In this document: positions 1 through 9,066 of the stretch, one piece after another | Numbering within the stretch: the stretch's first letter is position 1 | Layout of the letters: the number at the start of each line of letters is the position of its first letter | Assembly (NCBI RefSeq): GCF_000260135.1 | Contig: NZ_JH651384.1 | Coordinates: forward strand, 4,138,693-4,202,692 | From: Thiothrix nivea DSM 5205 | GTDB taxonomy: Bacteria; Pseudomonadota; Gammaproteobacteria; Thiotrichales; Thiotrichaceae | Direction: 5' to 3' | Length of the DNA stretch: 64,000 nucleotides | Position numbers and translations under genes: made by a program | The notes under the pieces: model-generated | What the model saw: only the letters and a program-made list of their open reading frames with translations | Database searches by the model: none | What the model was told of the DNA's origin: nothing

Positions 1-23
1 TATAAGCATAGCAGGAAAATATC

Positions 24-2444
24 TTGAATCAGGAAGTAAAACAGGAATCGTCTGTGCGGCGTTTCTTCAAGGGGTTATGGTTTACGCTCGCGCTGTTTGG
101 GCGGGTGTTCCGTATCCTGCTGCTGGTGGTGCTGGTGCTGGGTTTGCTGGCGGGTATCGCCTACACCATGCAACTGGACGAAAAAGTGCGTGAGCAGTTT
201 GAAGGCCGCCGCTGGGAATTGCCGGCGCGTGTGTTTGCCCGCCCGCTGGACATGTACGAAGGCCAGCAACTGTTTGCTGACCATTTGGAGCAGGAACTGA
301 AACTGCTAAGCTACCGCCAGGTGGATGAGCCGGTTGAAACCGGGCAGTATTTCCGCAAAGGCGACAAGTTCGTCATCAATACGCGCGGCTTCCAGTTTGC
401 GGACGACAAGGAACCGGCACGCAGCATCAAGGTATCCGTTGCCAATGGTAAAATTGCCTCGCTGGCCTATGCCGATGGTAAAAACCCACTCGACCTGATG
501 CGGTTGGAACCGGTGCTCATCGGCAATTTCTACCCGCGCCACAATGAAGACCGTGTGCTGATAAGGCAAAAAGATGTGCCTGAAATTCTGCTCAAAGGCT
601 TGATTGCCGTTGAGGATAAAAAGTTTTACGAACACCAGGGGGTCAACCCGATGGCGATTGGCCGTGCGATGGTGGCTAACCTGAAAGCAGGCCACACCGT
701 GCAGGGCGGCAGTACCTTGACCCAGCAGCTGGTGAAAAACTTTTACCTGACCAATGAACGTAGTTGGCACCGCAAGATCAAGGAGGCCATCATGGCTTTC
801 CTGCTGGAAATGCGCTACGAGAAGAAGGACATCCTGGAAGCCTACCTAAACGAAATCCACCTTGGGCAGGATGGTGACCGTGCCATTCATGGCTTTGGGC
901 TGGCCGCCCAGTTTTATTTCAACCGCCCGATATGGGAATTGAAGGCTGACCAGGTTGCCTTGCTGATCGGTTTGGCGAAAGGTGCGGGTTATTATGACCC
1001 GCGTTTGCACCCTGACAGGGCGCTGGAACGGCGTAACTTGGTGCTACAGGTCATGCGGACGAGTGGTGTCCTCACCGAAGGGCCTTATCAGGAAGCCCTG
1101 GCTCAGCCGCTAGGCGTGGTTGAGAAAAAACCTTCCGGCAACAGCCCGTTTCCCGCTTATCTGGATCTGGTGCGCCAGCAGTTGCAGCGTGATTACAAAG
1201 AAGACGACCTGCGCACCCAGGGTTTGATGATCTTCACTGCCATGGATCCGATTGTCCAGTTGACGGCGGAAACTATCCTGCAAAATCGGGTTGCCCGCCT
1301 CGAAAAAGCCAACCGTATCAGCAAGGGCAAACTCAACGGCGCGATGATCATCAGCAGTGTGCAAGGGGGGGAAGTGATGGCGCTGGTCGGCAGCCGGGAT
1401 GTCCGCTATGCGGGTTACAACCGGGCGCTGACATCGTTGCGGCAAATTGGCTCGCTGGTCAAACCGGCCATCTATCTGCGGGCGCTGGAAAACTCCCGCA
1501 AATATACTCTGGCGACCCGCATCAATGATGGCCCGGTCACGGTGAAACTGGCTTCCCGCAAATACTGGCAGCCACGCAATTATGATCACCGCAGTATGGG
1601 TGCTGTTACGGTGCTGAAAGCTCTGACCTTATCACGCAATACCCCAGCGGTACGGATTGGGGTTGATCTGGGTGTCGACAAGGTTGTGCAGACTCTGCAC
1701 GAATTGGGCATAAATTCGGCAATCCCCGCATACCCTTCCATCTTGCTGGGGGCGCTGGAATTGCCGCTGATTGACGTGCAACAGATGTACCAGACACTGG
1801 CGGCTGGTGGCTCTTATTCCCCACTGAAAGCAATCCGTAGCGTCATGAACCTGCATGGCCAGTTGCTGACCCGTTACCCGTTGACGGTCAAGCAAGTGGC
1901 AAGCCCGGAAGCTGCCGACCTGCTGGCATATGCCTTGCACCGTAATACCATCGAAGGCACTGCCAAGGAACTCGCTTCAACCTTGCCGGGCTGGAAAAAG
2001 GTGGCGGGCAAGACGGGTACCACCAATGACAAGAAAGATAGCTGGTTCGCCGGTTTTTCCGGTCAGCATGTGGTGACCGTGTGGGTAGGCCGTGACGACA
2101 ACAAACCGACCAACCTGACAGGTGGTACCGGCGCATTGAAAGTTTGGTCAGACCTGTTCCGGGTATTGCCAACCAAGCCGCTCCAGACGGCCAATTCTTC
2201 GCGTTTGGTATGGGTTGATGTTGATCAGTCTTCGGGCTTGCGGTTTAATCCTGACTGCGGCAAAGCGGTGCGGACACCTTTCATCAAGGGTAGCCAGCCA
2301 CAGAAAACCAGTTATTGCGCGCCACTGGAACCGGTCGCGCCAAAACCAGAGCCAGTTGCAGCCCCGGCAACGACAGCCCCCGCTCCAGCGCCTGCGGCAA
2401 AGAAACAAGACCCGTCCAACTGGATTGATAATCTGATGCAATGA
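24..2444 (+). CDS. mrcB: Penicillin-binding protein 1B, bifunctional transglycosylase/transpeptidase
   Basis: Class A PBP of 806 aa that polymerises and crosslinks peptidoglycan at the outer face of the inner membrane. One N-terminal membrane segment (about residues 28-50) follows a short cytoplasmic tail. A UB2H-like region comes next, then the GT51 domain with catalytic Glu197 in EDKKFYEHQG and the GGSTLTQQ motif. The transpeptidase domain has SLVK (Ser477), SRN (Ser537) and KTGTT (Lys663), so both activities look intact. The C-terminus is a Pro/Ala-rich tail. The start is TTG, with an AGGAAAA-like ribosome site just upstream. The next gene overlaps its stop by 4 bp, suggesting co-translation with the lipoprotein. 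Confidence 0.95.
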   Translation: MNQEVKQESSVRRFFKGLWFTLALFGRVFRILLLVVLVLGLLAGIAYTMQLDEKVREQFEGRRWELPARVFARPLDMYEGQQLFADHLEQELKLLSYRQVDEPVETGQYFRKGDKFVINTRGFQFADDKEPARSIKVSVANGKIASLAYADGKNPLDLMRLEPVLIGNFYPRHNEDRVLIRQKDVPEILLKGLIAVEDKKFYEHQGVNPMAIGRAMVANLKAGHTVQGGSTLTQQLVKNFYLTNERSWHRKIKEAIMAFLLEMRYEKKDILEAYLNEIHLGQDGDRAIHGFGLAAQFYFNRPIWELKADQVALLIGLAKGAGYYDPRLHPDRALERRNLVLQVMRTSGVLTEGPYQEALAQPLGVVEKKPSGNSPFPAYLDLVRQQLQRDYKEDDLRTQGLMIFTAMDPIVQLTAETILQNRVARLEKANRISKGKLNGAMIISSVQGGEVMALVGSRDVRYAGYNRALTSLRQIGSLVKPAIYLRALENSRKYTLATRINDGPVTVKLASRKYWQPRNYDHRSMGAVTVLKALTLSRNTPAVRIGVDLGVDKVVQTLHELGINSAIPAYPSILLGALELPLIDVQQMYQTLAAGGSYSPLKAIRSVMNLHGQLLTRYPLTVKQVASPEAADLLAYALHRNTIEGTAKELASTLPGWKKVAGKTGTTNDKKDSWFAGFSGQHVVTVWVGRDDNKPTNLTGGTGALKVWSDLFRVLPTKPLQTANSSRLVWVDVDQSSGLRFNPDCGKAVRTPFIKGSQPQKTSYCAPLEPVAPKPEPVAAPATTAPAPAPAAKKQDPSNWIDNLMQ

Positions 2445-3001
2445 GATCAATAATGACGCCAATATTTTGCAGAAACCTTGCAGTCGGTTTGTTGATGGCG
2501 GGTGTTTTATCCGCCTGCTCACCCAGCCCGTATGTGTTGCAGGATCGGGTATACGGCAACGGCAGGCCACCTGTCGTCGCCACGCCACCGCCACCTGCCC
2601 GTCCTCCGGCCAAGCCTACGCGGGAAACGCCACCTGCCACGGCAAGCACCAAAGTTGTAACCCAGGACAAACGGCCAACGGTTACGACTCCGCCGCCCAC
2701 ACGGGAAACGCCAGACATCATCGACGCGCCTGGCGTGGAAACAGAAGCGCTGGATGTTTCCCCCACCAAAACCTACAAATCTTCCCCGGCGGTGCAGGCA
2801 CTGGTCAGGCAGGCTGATGCGGCGATGGCAAAAAACGATTTTGACATGGCCGCATCGACCATTGAACGCGCCCTGCGGATTGAATCCGATAACCCGGAGT
2901 TGTGGCTGAAACTCGGTACCATCAATGCACGTCAGGGCAAGCACGAGCAGGCAGCCAGCATGGCCAGCAAGGCAAAGTTCTACCAGGAGCAGCTCAATTA
3001 G
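2441..3001 (+). CDS. TPR-containing lipoprotein
   Basis: Predicted 186-aa outer-membrane or periplasmic lipoprotein. The N-terminal signal ends in a lipobox (LSAC, lipidated Cys near residue 26). A long Pro/Thr-rich linker follows, then a C-terminal tetratricopeptide-like pair of helices (AAMAKNDFDMAASTIERAL... and LGTINARQGKHEQAA...). The first ATG overlaps the mrcB stop as ATGA; an in-frame ATG at 2453 is an alternative start. Position and architecture suggest a PBP1b accessory or regulatory role similar in kind to LpoB/CpoB, but this is inferred from context. Sequence similarity to LpoB itself is not evident. Confidence 0.75.
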   Translation: MRSIMTPIFCRNLAVGLLMAGVLSACSPSPYVLQDRVYGNGRPPVVATPPPPARPPAKPTRETPPATASTKVVTQDKRPTVTTPPPTRETPDIIDAPGVETEALDVSPTKTYKSSPAVQALVRQADAAMAKNDFDMAASTIERALRIESDNPELWLKLGTINARQGKHEQAASMASKAKFYQEQLN

Positions 3002-3032
3002 CCGATCCAGCGACATTGAGCTTGAACTCGAG

Positions 3033-4979
3033 ATGCTTGACCTACTGGGTGAGGCAGGCCCGTTTGCCCAACTGATTGAAGGTTTTCAGGCGCGCCCCCA
3101 GCAACAAGCCATGCTGAAAGCCGTGCAGGCCACCATGCAAGGGCAGGGCGCTGCGGTCATCGAGGCTGGCACGGGTGTTGGCAAGACATTCGCCTACCTC
3201 GCGCCCGCCTTGCTGTGCGATGAGCGTGTGATCATTTCCACCGGCAGCAAAACCTTGCAAGACCAGCTTTACCACAAGGATTTGCCACTGGTGCGCAAGG
3301 CGTTGAAAAGCGCGGTCAAAACGGCCTTGCTGAAAGGCCGCGCCAATTACCTGTGCATCCACCGTCTCAATACGACGCTGGCGGAAGGCCGCCTGCCTGA
3401 CCGCAAAAGTGTCACCTGGCTGCGCCGCATCCGCGACTGGTCGGAATTGACTAGCAAGGGTGACATTGCCGAGCTGTCTGCCGTACCCCACGATGCTGAC
3501 ATCTGGGCGCGGGTGACTTCCACCACCGAAAACTGTCTGGGCGCGGAGTGTGGGGATTATCAGGATTGCCATGTCGTCAAGGCGCGGCGTGCAGCGCAGG
3601 AGGCTGATTTGGTGGTGGTCAACCACCACCTGTTTTTCGCCGACATGGCGCTCAAGGAAGAAGGCTTTGGCGAATTGCTGCCGCTGGCGAATGTGGTGGT
3701 GCTGGACGAAGCCCATCAGTTGCCGGAAATCGCCTCCACCTTTTTCAGCGACACCCTCAGTAGCCGTCAGCTGCTCGACTGGAAACGCGACACCCTGATG
3801 GAAACGCTGGAAAGCGCTTCCGACATGCCTCAGATCCGTGAGTTGCTGGATCGTCTGGAAAAAGCGGTGCTGGATCTGCGCCTGGCGATGGATACGCCGG
3901 GGCAGCGCGCGCCGTGGACACGTATCCGCAACAAACCTGCCATCATCAACCATTTGCAGGAACTTCAGGAGAGTATGAGCCAGTTGGCTGCCTTGCTGGA
4001 AAATGCCGCCGAACGCAGCAAGGGGCTGGAATCCTGCTACGCCCGTCTGTTGGAGCAACGCGCCCGGCTGGAGCGCCTGCACAACCCCGCGCCGGATAGC
4101 GTGCAATGGTTTGAAACCTTCACCCGTGGTTTCGCCATCACTACCACGCCGCTGGATGTGGCCGTGCCATTCAAGAAGTGCATGGAGGAATTGCCCTGTA
4201 GCTGGGTGATGACTTCCGCCACGCTGGCCGTTGGGCAGTCGTTTGAGCATTTCAACCAGCGCATGGGGCTGACGGAGGCGGCGACCTTGCAACTCGACAG
4301 CCCGTTCGATTACTGGCATAACTCGTTGCTGTATCTGCCCGCCAACCTGCCGGAGCCGCAGGATCGGGATTTTGTTTCAGCGTTGGTGGAGGCGGCCATT
4401 CCGGTGATCAAAGCCTGTGGCGGGCGTACCTTCATGCTGTTCACCAGTTACCGCGCCCTGAATGAGGCGGCGGAGCTGCTGCGCGACCAGATTGAATTTC
4501 CGTTGCTGATCCAGGGCGAATCGCCACAGCGCGACATGATCGACAAGTTTCGCGAACTGGGCAATGCAGTGCTGTTGGGGACTTCCAGTTTCTGGGAAGG
4601 GGTGGACGTGCGCGGCGAAGCCCTGAGCTGTGTTATCATCGACAAGCTACCGTTCGCCGCACCCAACGACCCGGTGCTGGAGGCGCGGCTGGAAAGTATC
4701 CGCCAACGGGGCGGCAACCCGTTCGGCGAATACCAGATTCCACAGGCGGTGATTGCGTTGAAGCAGGGCGTGGGGCGTTTGATCCGTGACCAGCATGATC
4801 GGGGAGTGCTGATGATTTGCGATATTCGCTTGCGCACCCGCAGTTATGGCAAGATTTTCCTCGATAGCCTGCCGCGTATGCCCCGCACCCAGAAGCTGGA
4901 AATTGTGGAGCGGTTTTTTGCCAATAGTATACCTCCCATTCCCAGCCCCAGAGATACGGATGAAACTGTTAGCCCTTGA
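3033..4979 (+). CDS. yoaA: YoaA/DinG-family ATP-dependent DNA helicase
   Basis: Superfamily 2 XPD-like helicase of 648 aa. It matches E. coli YoaA along its whole length, from the AGTGVGKT Walker A (Lys51) through DEAH (residues 225-228) to the final motif VI GVGRLIRD. Four cysteines in the right places (C108, C168, C173, C179) should hold the 4Fe-4S cluster of this family. YoaA acts in replication-stress repair, and in E. coli it works with DNA polymerase III subunit chi. The reading frame is open back to 2925 inside the lipoprotein gene. The family N-terminus fits ATG 3033 best, which leaves a 31-bp gap after the lipoprotein stop. Its 3' end overlaps tsaB, a linkage also seen in E. coli. 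Confidence 0.93.
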   Translation: MLDLLGEAGPFAQLIEGFQARPQQQAMLKAVQATMQGQGAAVIEAGTGVGKTFAYLAPALLCDERVIISTGSKTLQDQLYHKDLPLVRKALKSAVKTALLKGRANYLCIHRLNTTLAEGRLPDRKSVTWLRRIRDWSELTSKGDIAELSAVPHDADIWARVTSTTENCLGAECGDYQDCHVVKARRAAQEADLVVVNHHLFFADMALKEEGFGELLPLANVVVLDEAHQLPEIASTFFSDTLSSRQLLDWKRDTLMETLESASDMPQIRELLDRLEKAVLDLRLAMDTPGQRAPWTRIRNKPAIINHLQELQESMSQLAALLENAAERSKGLESCYARLLEQRARLERLHNPAPDSVQWFETFTRGFAITTTPLDVAVPFKKCMEELPCSWVMTSATLAVGQSFEHFNQRMGLTEAATLQLDSPFDYWHNSLLYLPANLPEPQDRDFVSALVEAAIPVIKACGGRTFMLFTSYRALNEAAELLRDQIEFPLLIQGESPQRDMIDKFRELGNAVLLGTSSFWEGVDVRGEALSCVIIDKLPFAAPNDPVLEARLESIRQRGGNPFGEYQIPQAVIALKQGVGRLIRDQHDRGVLMICDIRLRTRSYGKIFLDSLPRMPRTQKLEIVERFFANSIPPIPSPRDTDETVSP

Positions 4980-5658
4980 TACCTCAACCGAAGCCTGTTC
5001 CGCCGCCGTCTATGCCGATGGTGCGGTATTCAGCGAATTTGCGCTGACGCCTCGGGCGCATACCCAGTTGATCCTGCCGATGGTGGATAAGGTGTTGTCT
5101 GCGGCTGACTTACGTTTGCAGGCTGTGGATGCCCTTGTGGTTGGGCGGGGGCCGGGCGCATTTACTGGCATCCGCATCGGCGTAGGTGTGGCGCAAGGGC
5201 TGGCGATGGCTGTTGGCAAGCCGGTGATACCTGTTTCCACGCTGGCGGCACTGGCGCAGCAAGCATACGCGCAACAGGGGGCGGCTCAGGTGCTGGCGGC
5301 GCTGGATGCACGCATGACCGAAGTTTACTGGGGGCAATATGCCTTGCAGGATGGCCTGATGCAGCTGCAAGGGGAGGAGCTTGTGTGTGCGGCGGCGGAT
5401 ACGCCTGTACCCGAAACTGAAGGCTGGTTTGCCGTCGGACATGGCTGGTCAGCCTATGTCGAAGTTTTGCAGGCACGTTTTGCAGGCAAACTCAGTAGTA
5501 CGGATACGGAATCATTACCTGCCGCCGAATTCATGCTGCCACTGGCGGTTGCCGAATGGCAAGCGGGTAGGGCAGTAGCGCCCGAAGATGCCCAGCCGAT
5601 CTACCTGCGCAACAAGATTGCCCTGACTACCGCAGAGCGCATGGCCACGAAAACTTAA
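4960..5658 (+). CDS. tsaB: tRNA t6A37 threonylcarbamoyltransferase complex subunit TsaB
   Basis: TsaB of 232 aa is the dimerising partner of TsaD in the complex that makes N6-threonylcarbamoyladenosine at position 37 of ANN-decoding tRNAs. It has the ASKHA-fold N-terminus MKLLALDTSTEACSAAV and the conserved GRGPGAFTGIRIGVGVAQGLA segment. ATG 4960 is chosen although the frame is open to 4846, because this N-terminus matches the family and the extension lies inside yoaA. The start overlaps the yoaA 3' end by 20 bp. The stop overlaps the convergent cysZ stop in a shared TTAA. Confidence 0.94.
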   Translation: MKLLALDTSTEACSAAVYADGAVFSEFALTPRAHTQLILPMVDKVLSAADLRLQAVDALVVGRGPGAFTGIRIGVGVAQGLAMAVGKPVIPVSTLAALAQQAYAQQGAAQVLAALDARMTEVYWGQYALQDGLMQLQGEELVCAAADTPVPETEGWFAVGHGWSAYVEVLQARFAGKLSSTDTESLPAAEFMLPLAVAEWQAGRAVAPEDAQPIYLRNKIALTTAERMATKT

Positions 5659-6383
5659 GCATTTTTTGAGAGCTTGTTTACCCACAAGGCCGTACCGCCC
5701 GCTACCCCCACCGGCATGGCCAGGAAATTCAGTATCGGTACGACGGTCAGCAATGACAGCAACCAGCCAAATCCCAAAGCTTCCGGACGGTTCTTTTTCA
5801 ACGCCGCGAGTTCCTCCTTGAAAAACAGTTCATGGTTGCCCATTGGGTAATCGGCGTATTCAATCGCCAGCATCCATGCGCCGAACAGCGTCCAGGCCAC
5901 GGGTGAAATGACGTTCACGCCCGGAATCACGGTCAGGATCAGCAGCAGGATGAACCACTTGCCCATGTACCACAACTTGCTGGCTTCGCTCTTGAAGGTG
6001 CGGGCAATCAGGCCGGACAGGCTCTTGTAACCGGCGAATTCCGGCACCGGCAGGCCGTTGAGGCGCGCTTCCACCCGTTCCGCCAGCACCGAGTTGAACG
6101 GCGCGGCAATCAGGTTGGCCACGATCGAAAATACGTAGAAGATGACGAAGAAAATCAGCACGGCGAAGACCGGCCACAGCAACCATTCCAGCCAGCTCAG
6201 CCAACTGGGCAGCAAACGGTTCATCCAGTATTCGAGCTGTGAAGACGCCAGCCAGATGCCGCCGGAAAACAGCACGATGTTGATCAGCAGCGGAACCAGC
6301 ACAAACGGGCGGATGCCTTTCTGGGTGATGAGCGACAGGCCGGTAAACACGTAGCCGAAACCTTTGAACAGTCCTGTTATCAT
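5655..6383 (-). CDS. cysZ: CysZ-like sulfate transport membrane protein
   Basis: Integral membrane protein of 242 aa, close to the E. coli CysZ length. It has the family start (MITGLFKGFGYVFTGLSLITQKGIRPFVLVPLLIN) and several hydrophobic helices. The conserved NLIAAPFNSVLAERVE segment and the C-terminal half with GNHELFF also fit EI24/CysZ (DUF540). CysZ moves sulfate into the cytoplasm for assimilation. No cys genes lie next to it here. It is convergent with tsaB and divergent from the nitroreductase gene across about 80 bp. Confidence 0.85.
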   Translation of the reverse strand: MITGLFKGFGYVFTGLSLITQKGIRPFVLVPLLINIVLFSGGIWLASSQLEYWMNRLLPSWLSWLEWLLWPVFAVLIFFVIFYVFSIVANLIAAPFNSVLAERVEARLNGLPVPEFAGYKSLSGLIARTFKSEASKLWYMGKWFILLLILTVIPGVNVISPVAWTLFGAWMLAIEYADYPMGNHELFFKEELAALKKNRPEALGFGWLLSLLTVVPILNFLAMPVGVAGGTALWVNKLSKNA

Positions 6384-6463
6384 GATTTCCTGTGTCCTTG
6401 TATAACGGTGTGGCTATACTGTAACGCATTTACCAAGCGGTTTTAAGTTAAGGAGTTTTCACC

Positions 6464-7087
6464 ATGCAGCCATTCATGCAAGCGATGAATTTCCGCCATG
6501 CCTGCAAGAAGTTTGACCCCGAGCGCAAGATTCCCGACGCGGATTTCCAGCAAATCCTGGAATTTGGGCGTTTGTCGCCGTCTTCTTTCGGCATGGAGCA
6601 CTGGCGTTTCGTGGTGGTGCAAACCCCTGGGTTGCGCGCAAGGCTGCGTGAAGTTTGCTGGAATCAGCCGCAGATCACTGATAGCAGCCATGTGGTGGTG
6701 ATCCTGGCAAAACATGCTGCGGTGGAACCCGGCAGCAACTATGTGAAAACACTGTTTGCCCGCCGCAACCTGCCACAGGATGCGATGGATGCTTATCTCG
6801 ACCGTTACGCTGCCCACAACGAAACCGAAATTGCGCCGTACATGAACACGTTTGCTTGGGCTTCCAAGCAGTGTTATCTCGCGCTTGCCAACATGATGAC
6901 GGGGGCGGCCAGCATGGGGATTGACTCCTGCCCGATCGAAGGTTTTTCCAAGCCGGGCGTTGAAGACGTGCTAGGTGTCGATGCCTCCCAATACGGCGTG
7001 GCGGTGGTTGTGGCATTTGGCTACCGTGCTGGTGAGCAAACCCCGCGCCTGCGCCAGCCACTGGAAGATTTGGTGGAATACCGATGA
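6464..7087 (+). CDS. Nitroreductase-family NAD(P)H-dependent oxidoreductase
   Basis: FMN-binding nitroreductase-fold protein of 207 aa. Family features include FRHACKKFDPERKIPDADFQQILEFGRLSPSSFGMEHWRFVVV near the N-terminus (phosphate/FMN binding). There is also a central GAASMGIDSCPIEGF segment and a C-terminal VVVAFGYRAGE. An AAGGAG ribosome site lies 8 bases before the ATG. The natural substrate cannot be read from the sequence; relatives reduce nitroaromatics, quinones or act as dihydropteridine reductases. Its stop overlaps the next small gene by 4 bp, so the two are probably translated together. Confidence 0.88.
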   Translation: MQPFMQAMNFRHACKKFDPERKIPDADFQQILEFGRLSPSSFGMEHWRFVVVQTPGLRARLREVCWNQPQITDSSHVVVILAKHAAVEPGSNYVKTLFARRNLPQDAMDAYLDRYAAHNETEIAPYMNTFAWASKQCYLALANMMTGAASMGIDSCPIEGFSKPGVEDVLGVDASQYGVAVVVAFGYRAGEQTPRLRQPLEDLVEYR

Positions 7088-7302
7088 GAAACTTGCTTTT
7101 CCAGCAGACCAGCCCCGCCCACGTCAGGGTCAGCTACCAGATTCAGGCTGATCCGCAGACGCCGTTCAATGGCCCCAGCAATGACCATCTGGCCGAATCG
7201 GTTTTCAATACGCTGAAAAACCTGCGCGGGTTGGTGAAGGAACCCAAATACCGCGACGCCAGGTTCAGCGAGGCGGAAATCCGGCAGATTGAGGTGAAAT
7301 AG
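7084..7302 (+). CDS. Small hypothetical protein coupled to the nitroreductase
   Basis: A 72-aa soluble protein of unknown function. The ATGA overlap with the upstream nitroreductase gene indicates translational coupling. It is mostly hydrophilic, with no membrane segment or cysteine pair, and has a charged C-terminal half (KNLRGLVKEPKYRDARFSEAEIRQIEVK). I do not recognise the family. Start overlap, codon use like its neighbour and a clean stop argue that it is real. Confidence 0.6.
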   Translation: MRNLLFQQTSPAHVRVSYQIQADPQTPFNGPSNDHLAESVFNTLKNLRGLVKEPKYRDARFSEAEIRQIEVK

Positions 7303-7329
7303 GTTTGGGACAGGCCCTGTAGCCGTGGC

Positions 7330-8898
7330 TCATGCCTGTTCCACATCAAACCCGACGATATTGCGTGACGTCTTGCTGAATTCCACGCCGAGCAAATGGA
7401 TCGGTTGCCGTAAGCCACGGTATTTGTCCGCGTAAGCCTTGTCCCTAATCTGTTGCAGCGCCTTGCCTTCCGGCGCCATTTCCACCACTTTGAATTCAAA
7501 GATGTAGATTTGCGCGTTGAACTTCAGGGTCATGTCGATCCGCCCCAGGTTGGTGATGTCTTCCAGCGTCACCTTCAGGCCCAGTGAGGCGAAGTAGGAA
7601 TAAAACACCGAGGCGTAATAGCCTTCGTAACTCTGGATGTCGTTATTGGTATACCAGTGATGGGGAATGCTGGCGAAAAAGGCATGGAAAAGCTGTTTCA
7701 GCCCGGCAAAATCATTGTTTTCCAGCAGGCGGTATAATTGCAGGCTTTGCACGGCTTGCTTGGATTTGTCTTTCACCAGCACCGACAGCAGCGATTCGTT
7801 CAGGCTTTGGTAGACCTCGCGGTTGGGGTAGCCCAGCGTGTAAAAATACTGCCCGCCGAGGTTTTCCTCCTTGAGGATGGTCAGGTAGCCGGTCTGGAAC
7901 AGCAGCGCCTCGGTGGTGATGTCGTCCACGTCAAAACTCGATAACATGCTGCTACTGCTGATCATTTCCCCCAGTTGCAGGCTGGGAACCTGCCGCTGGA
8001 ACAGCAAGTCCAGCAAAAAGGTGGGCGTGCCGGTTTCAAACCAGTAGCTTTTGAAGGTGCGGTTTTTAAACAGGTGCAGAATATCAAACGGGTTGTAGAC
8101 GCCTTCGCCCTGCCAGTGATAGCCGTTATACCATTCGCGGATGACGTCGCGCTCCAGCCCCGGCAATTCGGGGGCAAACACGCTGTCAATATCATGGTCG
8201 GTATAACCGCAAATGGTGGCGTAATCCGGGGTCAGGGTCAGGTCATACAGATTGTTGAGGCCGGAAAACAGGCTGACCTTGGAAAACTTGCTGACCCCTG
8301 TCAGGAAGCTGAACTTGATGTGCGCGTCGTAATCCTTGATGTTGCCGTAAAACCCACGCAGGAAGTCACGGTTGGCGCGGGCAACCTCCGGGTAGAGCAG
8401 GGCGTCCAGGATCGGCTTGTCGTATTCGTCGATCAGGATTACCACAGGTTGCCCCGCCTGCTGGTGCAGCTTCACGATCAGGTGGGCGAAACGTCCGCTG
8501 ATGCTGTCCACTTGCGGGGGCAGTTGGTATTGCCCTTCAAGCAGTTTCAGTTGTGCATCCAGCGTGTTGGCGAGATTTTGGGTTTCCCTGTAGTTTTCGC
8601 CGCCGAAACTGAAACGCAAGACCGGGTATTTCACTGACCAGTCCCATTGCTGGTGAGCGGACAGCCCCACAAACAGCGGTTCATTGCCTTCAAACAGCTC
8701 TTTCAGGGTGTCGAGGAACAGGCTTTTGCCGAAGCGGCGCGGGCGGGAGAGAAAGTAATGCTTGCCTTCTTTCGCCAGCTTCACCGCCAGATAGGTTTTG
8801 TCCACGTAATAGTGGTTATTGCGGCGGATTTCGCCGAAGGTCTGGATGCCGATGGGTAAGAGTTTACGCTGCATCATGCTGGCCTGTTTGCTGGTCAT
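7330..8898 (-). CDS. AAA-ATPase / PD-(D/E)XK nuclease-like protein (DUF1703 type)
   Basis: A 522-aa protein of the predicted AAA-ATPase (PF09820-like) plus C-terminal PD-(D/E)XK nuclease-like (PF08011-like) class. Near the N-terminus are IQTFGEIRRNNHYYVDKT and the P-loop-like RPRRFGKSLFLDTL. An acidic IDEYDKP (Walker B-like) follows. At the C-terminus, RIDM...IYIFEFKVVE fits the D...ExK nuclease core. An in-frame ATG eight codons in (MMQRKL) is an alternative start. These genes are usually multicopy and spread horizontally; their function is not established. Here it lies divergent from the TIR/nSTAND operon, at the edge of the accessory island. Confidence 0.85.
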   Translation of the reverse strand: MTSKQASMMQRKLLPIGIQTFGEIRRNNHYYVDKTYLAVKLAKEGKHYFLSRPRRFGKSLFLDTLKELFEGNEPLFVGLSAHQQWDWSVKYPVLRFSFGGENYRETQNLANTLDAQLKLLEGQYQLPPQVDSISGRFAHLIVKLHQQAGQPVVILIDEYDKPILDALLYPEVARANRDFLRGFYGNIKDYDAHIKFSFLTGVSKFSKVSLFSGLNNLYDLTLTPDYATICGYTDHDIDSVFAPELPGLERDVIREWYNGYHWQGEGVYNPFDILHLFKNRTFKSYWFETGTPTFLLDLLFQRQVPSLQLGEMISSSSMLSSFDVDDITTEALLFQTGYLTILKEENLGGQYFYTLGYPNREVYQSLNESLLSVLVKDKSKQAVQSLQLYRLLENNDFAGLKQLFHAFFASIPHHWYTNNDIQSYEGYYASVFYSYFASLGLKVTLEDITNLGRIDMTLKFNAQIYIFEFKVVEMAPEGKALQQIRDKAYADKYRGLRQPIHLLGVEFSKTSRNIVGFDVEQA

Positions 8899-9014
8899 GC
8901 CGTGAGTTTAGCATGGTTGGCTGCCCTGTAACGCGCTGCCGAAATACTGAAATGTGCATCCCGGCGAGAGCTGTGGGTATGACGCTTTCTTTCCCGACAA
9001 ACGGTATTTATGTC

Positions 9015-9020
9015 TATAAT
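9015..9020 (+). promoter_or_regulatory. Candidate -10 box of the TIR operon
   Basis: A perfect TATAAT hexamer lies about 47 bases before the chosen TTG start of the TIR gene, in the gap between the DUF1703 gene and the operon. No convincing -35 hexamer is visible at 16-18 bp, so the call rests on the -10 match and its position alone. Confidence 0.45.
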
Positions 9021-9066
9021 GCAGGCATCTTGTTAAAGATAAGTGTCGCTTGCAGGGGACTCCGTT

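Noticed and set aside
3042-4319. 425-codon minus-strand frame over yoaA
   Set aside because: Antisense shadow; yoaA matches its family along its full length.
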